From Bdellovibrionales bacterium (GTDB taxonomy: Bacteria; Bdellovibrionota_G; JALEGL01; JAGRAY01): DNA of 17,212 bases. Below the pieces are notes generated by a model that did not search any database, was not told where the DNA came from, and saw only the letters and a program-made list of their open reading frames with translations. The stretch is from contig JAGRAY010000019.1 in assembly GCA_020434375.1 (NCBI GenBank), positions 1 to 17,212 on the forward strand. Direction: 5' to 3'. A program made the translations under genes and the position numbers. Positions 5,749 through 13,783 of the stretch are shown in pieces; within the stretch, counting starts at the first letter, position 1, and every line of letters starts with the position of its first letter.

Positions 5749-7326
5749 CTAGTAAAGTGCTTTCATAAAATTTCCATGGAGCTGTGGAAATTTTTCCAAC
5801 CAAGCACGTCGCTCTTCACGAAGACTCAATAGTTTTTCTGTGAGTTCTGATTCAGACCAAAAATGACTAAAGTTAAAATCGGAGATATCCATGCCCTCAA
5901 TATGTTCTGGAGTCTCTAAATTCAGGATGTCGTCTTTTTTCCAGGTAATACCCTCTCTGGCCACAGCCCGAAGGATCGCAATCGTCTCCAAAATAGATAT
6001 CTTTCGAGACTTCTCCGCTTCCCCGACCTTGCCAGTATTAAGCAGAAAGCATTCCATTTGAGGGTTATTGTCTAAAATTTCAAAAAATCGGTTTCCTTCA
6101 AAATCTTTGGATCCCACTATAAACGGGTTGGTACCAACTTCCCGAACGGGTTCACCTTTGGCTTTTGGATCCGCCGCTGAAGTTTTAATAGATTCTCCCA
6201 ACATAAAGGCCAATGCGGCTTGTTCTCTGGTTAAACGAGCAACAGGTGGCGTCATTGGATTGCGTGTAATGAAAAAAATTTGATTTGCTTGCGGCATATC
6301 GATGTCACCATCTGTGTTTAATACCTGCCTGACTGGCGCAACAGCTCGTCCATTTTTTGCTATCGAATCATTGTAAAAATCGACTTTTCCATCAGGGGCC
6401 ACATAGACATTTTCAAAAATAGTCTCTGGAGAGATCGCAGCACCATATAGAGCACCTTGATCGGTGGGATTTAAGCCTTCAGTTTTGATATAAAAACCCT
6501 CAATTTCGGTTCCGCGTGCCGAGCCATCCTTATTTAAAATAACAACATCGTCTTGACGCACACGACATTTTTCACCTTGCGATGCATCGAGGCTATAGTC
6601 GTGGCATGTCAGGCTGGTTTTACCCGTACCCGAGAGACCAAAGAAGAGAATACCTGATCGCTCAATTTTACCTGTTTTATGGCTCTTAGCCCAAACTTCT
6701 TTGGAACCCGCGTGCAAACCAAGGCCACCTTGTTGTTTGGCGCGATACATGACCATGCGTAAAAATGCCTTTTTTATTTCGCCATAGTAGTCCGAACCCA
6801 AGACGTACGTTACGCCAGCATCCGCATCTACGAGAATTCGCCTTTCGGCGGAGCTAAATTCTGGCACGTCAACCACAAATAAATCCGGATGTTCAAACTT
6901 ACCCTGAACGGGGCCCAAGCTCGCGTGAAACATATGTGCTAGACGAGCGTATGGTTTTGTAACCCAAAGTCGACATACAAAAGCTTCTTCTGAAGGCCCC
7001 TGACACATTTGTCTATCAACTTCGATCACGGTTTGTTTCTTGAGATATTCTTGTATTTGCTTGAGAATTTTACGGTCTTCTTCGGTGACCTGCTTGTCAA
7101 CAGTGGTTCGTGTAAATGCGGCACTGCGTGACTTGAATTTAGCCACGTAAGATGCACTGCCATATTCAGTGGTTTTTTCATCACCCTTAGCCATGGCCCT
7201 GAGTTCTTCACGAACACTCCCACGAATCACTTCATGGGCAGAGGGAACAACTGTAAATTCAGATTCGAATGTTTTGCTTTTCGATGTCACTGCTTTTCTC
7301 GCTTGTTTGGGATCTAACTCTAACAT
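5749..7326 (-). CDS. pckA: Phosphoenolpyruvate carboxykinase (ATP), divergent form
   Basis: A 525-residue cytosolic gluconeogenic enzyme that decarboxylates and phosphorylates oxaloacetate to phosphoenolpyruvate. The ATP-type kinase core is clear: YYGEIKKAFLRM (Lys185/186, metal and substrate side), GLGLHAGS (His205), P-loop GLSGTGKTSL at 230-239, the metal-binding pair Asp259-Asp260, NGRAVAP (Arg327) and PPVARLT in the nucleotide lid. The C-terminal FLLNTGKVG...RKISILETIAIL also matches. It departs from the Escherichia coli type around the second kinase motif (RQDDVVIL instead of GDDEHGW) and in the first 80 residues, where the GRSPKDKY motif is replaced by something like KSRSAAFTR. Key residues remain, so it is probably active. 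The ATG has a strong GGAGG (minus strand, 7338-7334) 7 nt upstream. It is divergent from the MATE gene; whether it shares a transcript with the TolC operon downstream is unclear. Confidence 0.9.
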   Translation of the reverse strand: MLELDPKQARKAVTSKSKTFESEFTVVPSAHEVIRGSVREELRAMAKGDEKTTEYGSASYVAKFKSRSAAFTRTTVDKQVTEEDRKILKQIQEYLKKQTVIEVDRQMCQGPSEEAFVCRLWVTKPYARLAHMFHASLGPVQGKFEHPDLFVVDVPEFSSAERRILVDADAGVTYVLGSDYYGEIKKAFLRMVMYRAKQQGGLGLHAGSKEVWAKSHKTGKIERSGILFFGLSGTGKTSLTCHDYSLDASQGEKCRVRQDDVVILNKDGSARGTEIEGFYIKTEGLNPTDQGALYGAAISPETIFENVYVAPDGKVDFYNDSIAKNGRAVAPVRQVLNTDGDIDMPQANQIFFITRNPMTPPVARLTREQAALAFMLGESIKTSAADPKAKGEPVREVGTNPFIVGSKDFEGNRFFEILDNNPQMECFLLNTGKVGEAEKSRKISILETIAILRAVAREGITWKKDDILNLETPEHIEGMDISDFNFSHFWSESELTEKLLSLREERRAWLEKFPQLHGNFMKALY

Positions 7327-7604
7327 CTGGGAACCTCCACAATAAATTAGGGCCGGAGCCTATCATGGCTCATCTTGAATTACAACGCGAAAAATCATTC
7401 GCTAAGCGTCGATCGCCCATATAAACTTCCGATGGATTCTGTTTACACCCAGGATGCGTTCGGGGAAACTCACAACCGCGAAGCGGCTTGCGAGGAGGTT
7501 AGAGAAGCCTTAGTGCGCTTTGCCCTTGTAGGAGGCAATGCTAGATCCTATAGTATATCTTCTTGAAAAGAGCTTAAGGCCAGCTTAATGTACCGAACAT
7601 TTTC
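7327..7604. other. Divergent intergenic region with a GC-richer island between pckA and the MATE gene
   Basis: The middle part, about 7430-7545, is visibly richer in G and C than its surroundings. It offers CCGC/GCGG (7476-7486), GGCTT/AAGCC (7485-7509, with AGGAGG in its loop) and TTGCC/GGCAA (7520-7538); the first two stems share bases and cannot form together. Two short plus-strand frames exist: 19 codons at 7365-7424, with GGAG 6 nt before its ATG, and a 63-codon frame from TTG at 7375 to 7566 with no good ribosome site. I recognise neither peptide and no riboswitch or known small RNA consensus. It could encode a small RNA or small protein, or be regulatory. Confidence 0.45.
7526..7554 (+). 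promoter_or_regulatory. Candidate promoter of the MATE gene
   Basis: TTGTAG (7526-7531) and TATAGT (7549-7554, five of six matches to TATAAT) are 17 bp apart on the plus strand. Transcription would start near 7561, giving a leader of about 44 nt before the MATE start codon. If this is the main promoter, the hairpins farther upstream are not part of the MATE mRNA. Confidence 0.45.
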
Positions 7605-7608
7605 ATGA
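7571..7608 (+). promoter_or_regulatory. Direct repeat and six-codon leader ORF overlapping the MATE start
   Basis: AGCTTAA occurs twice (7571-7577 and 7582-7588), separated by GGCC, an 11-bp period that fits an operator. The AAGG within it lies 8 nt before an ATG at 7588 that opens a six-codon frame, MYRTFS. Its TGA (7606-7608) overlaps the MATE ATG (7605-7607) as ATGA. The MATE ATG has no Shine-Dalgarno at normal distance, so translation may depend on ribosomes coming off this leader. Such short frames can be chance. Confidence 0.35.
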
Positions 7609-8957
7609 GATATATTCATTCTAAAATCATTAACCAAACTTTAAAGCTGACCTTGCCCATTTCGTTTGCACGAATTCTCGAAGTTGGAATGACCACCGTC
7701 GACACCATCATGATTGGTCATCTAGGGAAAAACGCTTTGGCTACTGTGGGCATTGCGATTCCTCTTTGGAATATTTTGGCCGTGTTCTTCATGGGAACAT
7801 TGTTTGCCCTAACACCTATTTTGGGTCGGGAAATACGACATCGAAAGTTCGACGAAGCAGCCAAAGTACTTTTAGCAGCCAAATCGATCTGTCTCATTTT
7901 TTTCTTGTGTACGGTCGCGATATTTTTGATCAGCGGTTTTCTATTTCGACTCTTAAGTCAACCAGATGATCTCATTCGTTTTGCAACTTATTTTTTATTT
8001 GTCATGCTCTTTGGAGTCCCTTCATTTTTGTTTAACCAGATATTGAGGCAGATATTCGAGGTTTACAAAAAACCTGGAGTCACTGTCATGATTTCTTGTG
8101 TAGGATTTTTGTTGAACTTAGTTGGAAATTATATGCTCATTTACGGTAAATGGGGCGTGCCAGCTTTAGGAATCTATGGCTCTGCACTCTCCACTGGTAT
8201 TTGTTGGCTTTGGATGTTCTTAGCCCACCTTTGGTTCTTGAAGATCTTAAAGCTTCAATTTTCTCCCGCAAAAATACTATTTTCATTTAGTCTTGGGTCC
8301 AAAACATCGATAAGATCTTTTTTAAATCAAGGTCTCCCTTTGGGAGCAGGTGTTTTCACTGAGGTTAGTTTCTTTGTTTTCACAGCCTGGATGATTGGTC
8401 AACTCGGCAAACTTCCGTTAGCATCGCATCACATCGCCATTAATTTGGCTTCGATTACGTTCATGCTTGCCATAGGCACCTCTAGTGCAGCCACTATTTT
8501 AATTTCTCAAACGACTGGACTCTATCAAGCGGCAAGAATTTTTCTTTTTGGATTTTCTGGCTTTGTCATCATTGTTACATTTATGACATTGTCCGCTATT
8601 ATTTTCATTTGTTTTCCGCGATTTTTGGTTAATTTATATACAAATGACCTCGATATTCTCAATTTTGCTCCCAAATTATTGTGGCTCGGAGGCCTCTTCC
8701 AGATCTTCGATGGCCTTCAGTGTGTTGGGTTTGGTATTCTTCGTGGCATAGGTGCTTCAAAAATGGCACTTAGGAACACGTTAGTGTCCTATTGGCTCAT
8801 CGGTGCCTCTAGTGGGATTTTTCTTGGCAGCGTATTAGGATTTGGAGCCCAAGGATATTGGGTTGGGATTAATATTGGTCTTGCCACCGCCGCATGTTTG
8901 CATTACTGGAGCTTTAGGTTGAAACTTTGCGACATTCGCCTTACGAAGACTTTGTAA
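7605..8957 (+). CDS. MATE-family multidrug/cation efflux transporter (NorM-like)
   Basis: A 450-residue inner membrane protein with about twelve hydrophobic segments in two similar halves, as expected for MATE exporters, which expel drugs or metabolites in exchange for sodium or protons. The N-terminal signature LPISFARILEVGMTTVDTIM followed by IGHLGKNALATVGIA is typical: conserved Pro18 and Asp33, and Gly38 in the GHLG turn. The second half starts with QGLPLGAGVFTEVSFFVFTAWM. The length is normal and no truncation is visible. The ATG at 7605 places TM1 correctly; a six-codon frame overlaps it. The gene's last 17 nt overlap the 3' end of the convergent response regulator gene. The substrate cannot be inferred; no regulator is adjacent in the same orientation. 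Confidence 0.93.
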   Translation: MRYIHSKIINQTLKLTLPISFARILEVGMTTVDTIMIGHLGKNALATVGIAIPLWNILAVFFMGTLFALTPILGREIRHRKFDEAAKVLLAAKSICLIFFLCTVAIFLISGFLFRLLSQPDDLIRFATYFLFVMLFGVPSFLFNQILRQIFEVYKKPGVTVMISCVGFLLNLVGNYMLIYGKWGVPALGIYGSALSTGICWLWMFLAHLWFLKILKLQFSPAKILFSFSLGSKTSIRSFLNQGLPLGAGVFTEVSFFVFTAWMIGQLGKLPLASHHIAINLASITFMLAIGTSSAATILISQTTGLYQAARIFLFGFSGFVIIVTFMTLSAIIFICFPRFLVNLYTNDLDILNFAPKLLWLGGLFQIFDGLQCVGFGILRGIGASKMALRNTLVSYWLIGASSGIFLGSVLGFGAQGYWVGINIGLATAACLHYWSFRLKLCDIRLTKTL

Positions 8958-10323
8958 TATTGTAACGCTTGAGTCTCATTTCTAAAATACGCCGGCTTGT
9001 ACCTAAGAGTTCTGCAATCTCACTGTTTGATTTATCGGGATAGTTTTTTAGTGCACGTTCAATAACTTCTTTTTCAAGCTTGAATTTAATCTCTTCAATT
9101 TTCTTGAGGCCTTCTTCCATGGGAATCTGAGTCGACAAATCACTGTTTTTCTTCAATCCATGACCCTGTGCAGGAAAATCTTCCAATTCAATAGAAGGGT
9201 TTTGAGAAATCACGACAGCACGCTCAATCATATTTTCAAGCTCTCTAATATTTCCTGGATAGTCGTATTGAAGCAAGTACGAAGCTGCTTCTTTAGAAAG
9301 TGTCTTTTTCAAAACCCCCGCTCTTCGGGCCTTTTCTTCTAAAAAATGGTCGATCAGTAGTGGTAAGTCTTCTCGCCTTTCACGAAGTGGAGGAACATGA
9401 ATAGCTAAAACATTTAGACGATAGAACAGATCTTCTCTAAATAGTTTCTCTATAACTGCGTTTTCAAGATTTCGATTACTTGCTGCAATAATTCGAACAT
9501 TCACTTTTATAGTGGCTGAGTCTCCGACACGTTCAAATTCTTTCTCCTGCAAAACTCTGAGTAGCTTCGATTGCAAGTTCAAAGGCATCTCGCCAATTTC
9601 ATCCAAAAAAAGTGTGCCATGGTCGGCTAGTTCAAACTTTCCTTCTTTATCGCGAAGCGCTCCTGTAAATGCTCCCTTTCGATGTCCAAAAAGTTCACTC
9701 TCAAGCAAGTTTTCAGGCAAAGCCGCGCAATTAATTGCGATGAATGCTTTGGATTTTCGACTCCCACTAAAATGAATCGCTTTAGCTACAAGTTCCTTGC
9801 CTGTACCACTCTCGCCCGATATCAAAACAGTTGAATCTGTTTCAGCAGCTCTTGAAACCCATCTGTAAACATCCTGCATCTGACGACTATTTCCAATCAT
9901 ATCTCCGAATCTTGCTCTAAAAGGCGTGTCTTCATCCGCTACAGAGATTTTGTGGTTCGCCATGAGAACCTTGTGAATCAAACTTAGGAGTTCGTCATTA
10001 TCAAATGGCTTTTGAATATAATCGTTGGCACCTTCTTTAATGGCAGTCACCGCTGATTCAACTGTCGAATAGGCGGTCATTAATATTACAGGAAGGTCTG
10101 GCTTTTCTTTTTTAATTGCACAGAGAAGTTCCAACCCAGATTTGCCAGGCATAGTAAGGTCCGTCACCACCAAATCGACCGGGCCCTTCAATGAGTCAAG
10201 AGCTGCATAATAATCAGTTGCCGTTTTAACCCTATATTGCCCCTCCTCTGAGAGTAGTATTTCAAGCGAACGACAAATACGCTTTTCGTCGTCAACCACT
10301 AAAATCATAGGCTTGTCTGGCAT
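8941..10323 (-). CDS. NtrC-family sigma-54-dependent response regulator
   Basis: A canonical response regulator of about 460 residues. The receiver (about 1-120) has all signature residues, counted from the ATG: Asp11-Asp12, phosphoacceptor Asp55 in VVTDLTMPG, Thr83 and Lys105 in QKPF. The AAA+ domain carries Walker A GESGTGKE (170-177), GAFTGA (217-222) and Walker B GTLFLDE (236-242), so phosphorylation should trigger ATP-driven opening of sigma-54 promoters. A Fis-type helix-turn-helix (KSNSEIAELLGTSRRILEMRLKRY) closes the protein. An ATG at 10323 directly follows an in-frame GTG at 10326; GGGT 7 nt upstream fits the ATG. It follows the PDZ histidine kinase and an exported hypothetical in the same orientation, so the kinase is the likely partner. 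It is the last gene of that run and converges on the MATE gene. Confidence 0.95.
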   Translation of the reverse strand: MPDKPMILVVDDEKRICRSLEILLSEEGQYRVKTATDYYAALDSLKGPVDLVVTDLTMPGKSGLELLCAIKKEKPDLPVILMTAYSTVESAVTAIKEGANDYIQKPFDNDELLSLIHKVLMANHKISVADEDTPFRARFGDMIGNSRQMQDVYRWVSRAAETDSTVLISGESGTGKELVAKAIHFSGSRKSKAFIAINCAALPENLLESELFGHRKGAFTGALRDKEGKFELADHGTLFLDEIGEMPLNLQSKLLRVLQEKEFERVGDSATIKVNVRIIAASNRNLENAVIEKLFREDLFYRLNVLAIHVPPLRERREDLPLLIDHFLEEKARRAGVLKKTLSKEAASYLLQYDYPGNIRELENMIERAVVISQNPSIELEDFPAQGHGLKKNSDLSTQIPMEEGLKKIEEIKFKLEKEVIERALKNYPDKSNSEIAELLGTSRRILEMRLKRYNITKSS

Positions 10324-10383
10324 CACGTTAACCCATGTCTATAAACGATCCCTCACAAAGATTCAATTCGAAATCGGCTAAGA

Positions 10384-11238
10384 CTATCTAAAGGTTTGAT
10401 CCATCTCGCCTATATTAGGATACAAAGTCTCCTCTTCTAAGTTATCAGCTTCAAACAAAAATATTTTACCCTCATACGCTTTCACTTCATCATAATAGTC
10501 GGCAGATCTGGGCACCTTAATAATGATATAGCCATCAAAATCCGTCTGATTGATTTCTTTAACATTTTCCTCAAGAGACGTGCTCGGTCCAGTGCCTGAA
10601 GATCTTAACTCTGGCGGCAGGGATGCTTCGTTTATGATAATAAACAAACTACCTGCACGAACCAATACAAAGCCAGCGGCCTGAAGAATTCGCGAGCCAA
10701 TAGCGTACGACACACCGCCAATCGCCATATCTCTCGCAAGATCATCTATCCATTTTGGTCGAGGACTCTGCACGACCCTTGGGTCAACCATATTGTCTCT
10801 CGGGTTCACTCTAAAACTCTTGTCATTAATTGGACGCCATTCCATTGCAGGTTCAATTTTTGGATTTTTGTCGTACTCGGTTCGACCTATACAAAGATAA
10901 CGGTACTCAGGTTGCACTGGTGCAAAAGCGGGCTCATAAGCAATTTTGTCTATCTTTAGCGTATCTAGAAAGAGATTCAGCGAATTACAATTTATGGGTT
11001 CAAGGTCGTTGCAAACTTCAATATTTGGATAACCCTTAACTCTAACACCATAAGCAATTGTTTCCTCTTCAAACCAATCAGCGTTCAAATTGAAAATCTC
11101 TTGTGGCATTTTATAGCCGTATTGACAAATACCCACAGCTTGGTCTGTTGGTAACAGATTTTGGCCCAAGGCCCCAGTCATCATCATTGCACAAACATAG
11201 AAAACGAGTCTCTTTATTACGATATTTCTTGAATTCAT
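10384..11238 (-). CDS. Exported hypothetical protein with four cysteines, between kinase and regulator
   Basis: I do not recognise this 284-residue protein. It starts with a signal peptide (RLVFYVCAMMMTGALG, likely cut near Gly25/Gln26). The mature N-terminal half has exactly four cysteines, at 38, 76, 84 and 116, which could form two disulfides in the periplasm. A hydrophobic, Gly/Ala-rich stretch at about 171-205 could be a membrane segment or a buried core, followed by an acidic C-terminus (EADNLEEETLYPNIGEMDQ). A GAGGGG ribosome site lies just before the ATG. It sits between the sensor kinase gene (66 bp upstream) and its presumed regulator (60 bp downstream), suggesting an accessory sensor or envelope target. 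That role is inference from position only. Confidence 0.75.
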   Translation of the reverse strand: MNSRNIVIKRLVFYVCAMMMTGALGQNLLPTDQAVGICQYGYKMPQEIFNLNADWFEEETIAYGVRVKGYPNIEVCNDLEPINCNSLNLFLDTLKIDKIAYEPAFAPVQPEYRYLCIGRTEYDKNPKIEPAMEWRPINDKSFRVNPRDNMVDPRVVQSPRPKWIDDLARDMAIGGVSYAIGSRILQAAGFVLVRAGSLFIIINEASLPPELRSSGTGPSTSLEENVKEINQTDFDGYIIIKVPRSADYYDEVKAYEGKIFLFEADNLEEETLYPNIGEMDQTFR

Positions 11239-11261
11239 TTATCCCCTCTTTCAAAGCGAGC

Positions 11262-11289
11262 CCTATCAAAAGTCATCGATTTTTGTCAA
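11262..11289 (-). promoter_or_regulatory. Candidate internal promoter before the exported four-cysteine protein
   Basis: On the minus strand a perfect -35 consensus TTGACA (11289-11284) is followed after 16 bp by GATAGG (11267-11262), a poor -10 match. It lies in the 66-bp gap after the kinase gene. It could uncouple the exported protein and the response regulator from the kinase transcript. Confidence 0.35.
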
Positions 11290-11304
11290 CCCAAGATTTT
11301 TTGT

Positions 11305-13716
11305 TTAACAAGGCACTGGGAATCGAATGATAAACTTGGTTCCCTTGTTTTTTTGGCTTTCGACCTCAATTTTTGCGCCGTGCTCTAATACTACCTGGGC
11401 CACTATCGCTAGACCTAGACCTGTTCCCATAGCCTTGGTTGTGTAAAAAGGTTTAAAAATTTGATCACGCGTGCTGGCATCCATACCCTTTCCAAAATCT
11501 TGAATTACAACTTCGACCTTTGCAGGTCCGTTTGATTTTCCAAGAACCCTTGTTCGTATCAATATTTTGGAATTTACCTTTGATGCTTCAAGCGCATTAA
11601 CTAATAGATTTTCAAAAGCACGAATAAGGCGATTTTCATCCGCCTCAATTTGGGGTTCATTGCTTTCATATTGCAATTCAACTTGTACTTGCTTTTGGCT
11701 GAAACGATCTTTCAATTTTAAAACTAATTTCTCTAAAATAATATGGAGCGAGCAGCGTTTCATTTGAACACCAATTGGTTTTGCATAAGTTAAGATCTCA
11801 GACACCGTGTGGTCCATGCGCTGGGCTTCTTCGTCAATAAATGTGGCAAGCTCAAATGCGGGATCGGAAGATTTAAATCTCTTTTTTAAACTCCCAGAAG
11901 AGATCCGAATCGTGCTCAATGGATTTTTAATATCGTGAATCAAAATGCTCGCCATCTGTCCGAGCTCTGCTAATCGAGATTGCCTTTCAGCTTCAAAAGA
12001 AAGTTCAGCATTATCTAAAACAATACCCATGCGTTCTGACAAAGGCATAAAAAACTCAAAATCGCTTGCATCAAAAGTTTCGCCCGAGCCTTTAATACCC
12101 AATAAAATAACACCCAAAAGCTTCTGAGACGATTGAATGGGAACAATCAACTCAACATCATGTGCCTTGAGCGTCGCAATTGATTGTGGAAACGATCCCA
12201 TATGTGTTTCCTCCAAAGACGGTGTTTCACGAGGGTGACGTTCTTTGGAGAGTTCTCCCATTAGACCTTCCGATTCAAACAAAGGTAGATGCTTTTCAAT
12301 ATCAAACACATGACCCGAGACGGACCAAATCCAACGCCTGTTAGCAAATTGATTGGAAAATAAAACAATGAAAAGCTTTGTAGGTTCAAAAATTCGCGCG
12401 AGTTCTTGCCCCACTGTTTCGGCAATAACTTTTGGTTGCATTCCGGCCACAAGTTTGCGATCGAGTTTTACGAGTGCTTCTTTCGCATTGTATTGACTTC
12501 GAAATAGGAATCTAGCAACCCATTTGTTTACAAGTAGTCTTAAGCGATTAAATACAAAACCAAGAAAAAAGAAAAACAAAATCATGAACCATCGAAACAC
12601 TGGTCCCGAATGCTCATTTGGAAATAAATAGCGAAGGCCTCCATAAACAATGAGATATAGCGAAAATACGAAAATTGCCGCTGCGCCATTACTCAAACCT
12701 GAGCGAATAATACGATCAAGTTGAAAAATATTCTTTCGAACGATGGCATACGCCATAAAAATGGGAAAGACCGCGCCCAGCAAAAGACCTTCGTCTAAAA
12801 AAAATACTTTTGAATCTGAAAGAATGCTCGTGCTCCATGTTACTAAAAACGAGGTGACAATAAAGAGCCCTATGCCCAAAACTTTAATTTTGTCTTTGAT
12901 AGCCTGGCTTCGTGTTTCGTAGTAACCCTGAATCAAAAAATAGTAGTTAAAAGCCAGACAAGCCAGTACAAAAATTGAGGAAGCTTCTGACAAAAAGACC
13001 ATTTCTGAGGGTTTCATTAGGTATATTTGTTTAAAAACGACCAAGACAATGGCTACAAAGTACAGGCAATAAAGAAGGACACGTACAAACCATCGATGCA
13101 CCCGACTCTCAGGAAACAACGAAAACAAGTGAACTGATAGTGCACCAATCAAGGGATAAAAGAGCAATACACGAAAAAGTAGAAACGAAGTCTGGGCCTC
13201 ATATAACGAGGTACAAATGAGCCCAATCATACAGCAAATGAGCAGATAAAGAAGGCGTCCTCTTGGAGCGTAATCAAAAAAATAAAGAATGGCCCCAAAA
13301 AGAACAAACATAAGACCCATTAAATACGGAAACAAGAACGCAATGATAAAATCATTCAAGTTTGTCTTGGATGTTTTAACAGCGATATCTAAGGTTTGGT
13401 CGAGTCGCTCAATATGATAAATAAATGTGTCGCCCGGCTGAGCGGAAGATATTTTTTTGGCGAGATCTCTATAAGATGATATTGGCACACCATCAACTGC
13501 GGTAATAGAGTCCATTGGCCTAATGCCACTCTTTACGCCCTCCCATTCAGCACGTTGTCCTACGGTCACTAATAAATTTGGACCAAAGAAAAACCCGGCA
13601 AAAGGTTTCCCTAGCGTTTCCACAGCACGAAATAACGACAGGGCCGCCGCGGCCAACGTAACAATAAGCACGGTCCAGGCCACAAATAATTTAAGTGGTC
13701 TCATAGCAATCTTCAT
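11305..13716 (-). CDS. Membrane-bound PDZ/GAF sensor histidine kinase
   Basis: A sensor kinase of 803 residues from the chosen ATG. Order: TM1 (about 9-27); a PDZ domain outside the cytoplasm (about 45-118, with WEGVKSGIRPMDSITAVDG); about seven more membrane helices (125-390); a linker; a GAF domain (about 425-570); the dimerisation/phosphoacceptor helix with His594 in LIHDIKNPL; and a complete ATP-binding domain with N-box NLLVNALEAS (703-712), G1 DFGKGMD, F-box FKPFYTT and G2 GTGLGLA. It should autophosphorylate and pass phosphate to the NtrC-type regulator two genes downstream. A PDZ domain next to the membrane helices suggests sensing of unfolded or C-terminal peptides in the envelope. 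An open frame extends back to 13875 inside priA, but that 53-residue extension looks non-coding and would sit before TM1, so I start at 13716. Confidence 0.92.
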   Translation of the reverse strand: MKIAMRPLKLFVAWTVLIVTLAAAALSLFRAVETLGKPFAGFFFGPNLLVTVGQRAEWEGVKSGIRPMDSITAVDGVPISSYRDLAKKISSAQPGDTFIYHIERLDQTLDIAVKTSKTNLNDFIIAFLFPYLMGLMFVLFGAILYFFDYAPRGRLLYLLICCMIGLICTSLYEAQTSFLLFRVLLFYPLIGALSVHLFSLFPESRVHRWFVRVLLYCLYFVAIVLVVFKQIYLMKPSEMVFLSEASSIFVLACLAFNYYFLIQGYYETRSQAIKDKIKVLGIGLFIVTSFLVTWSTSILSDSKVFFLDEGLLLGAVFPIFMAYAIVRKNIFQLDRIIRSGLSNGAAAIFVFSLYLIVYGGLRYLFPNEHSGPVFRWFMILFFFFLGFVFNRLRLLVNKWVARFLFRSQYNAKEALVKLDRKLVAGMQPKVIAETVGQELARIFEPTKLFIVLFSNQFANRRWIWSVSGHVFDIEKHLPLFESEGLMGELSKERHPRETPSLEETHMGSFPQSIATLKAHDVELIVPIQSSQKLLGVILLGIKGSGETFDASDFEFFMPLSERMGIVLDNAELSFEAERQSRLAELGQMASILIHDIKNPLSTIRISSGSLKKRFKSSDPAFELATFIDEEAQRMDHTVSEILTYAKPIGVQMKRCSLHIILEKLVLKLKDRFSQKQVQVELQYESNEPQIEADENRLIRAFENLLVNALEASKVNSKILIRTRVLGKSNGPAKVEVVIQDFGKGMDASTRDQIFKPFYTTKAMGTGLGLAIVAQVVLEHGAKIEVESQKNKGTKFIIRFPVPC

Positions 13717-13783
13717 TAAAATCTTTCTATGACATACACGAGAAAGATCAATATTGGCATAACGTATATTTAAAAGAGTTTGC

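Noticed and set aside
7375..7566. A 63-residue protein from TTG as a firm gene
   Set aside because: There is no convincing ribosome site and no recognisable family; kept only as part of the unexplained intergenic island.
7430..7604. A known riboswitch upstream of the MATE gene
   Set aside because: Hairpins are possible, but I could not match the conserved bases of the guanidine, fluoride, preQ1, c-di-GMP or TPP classes, and a likely promoter lies downstream of the hairpins.
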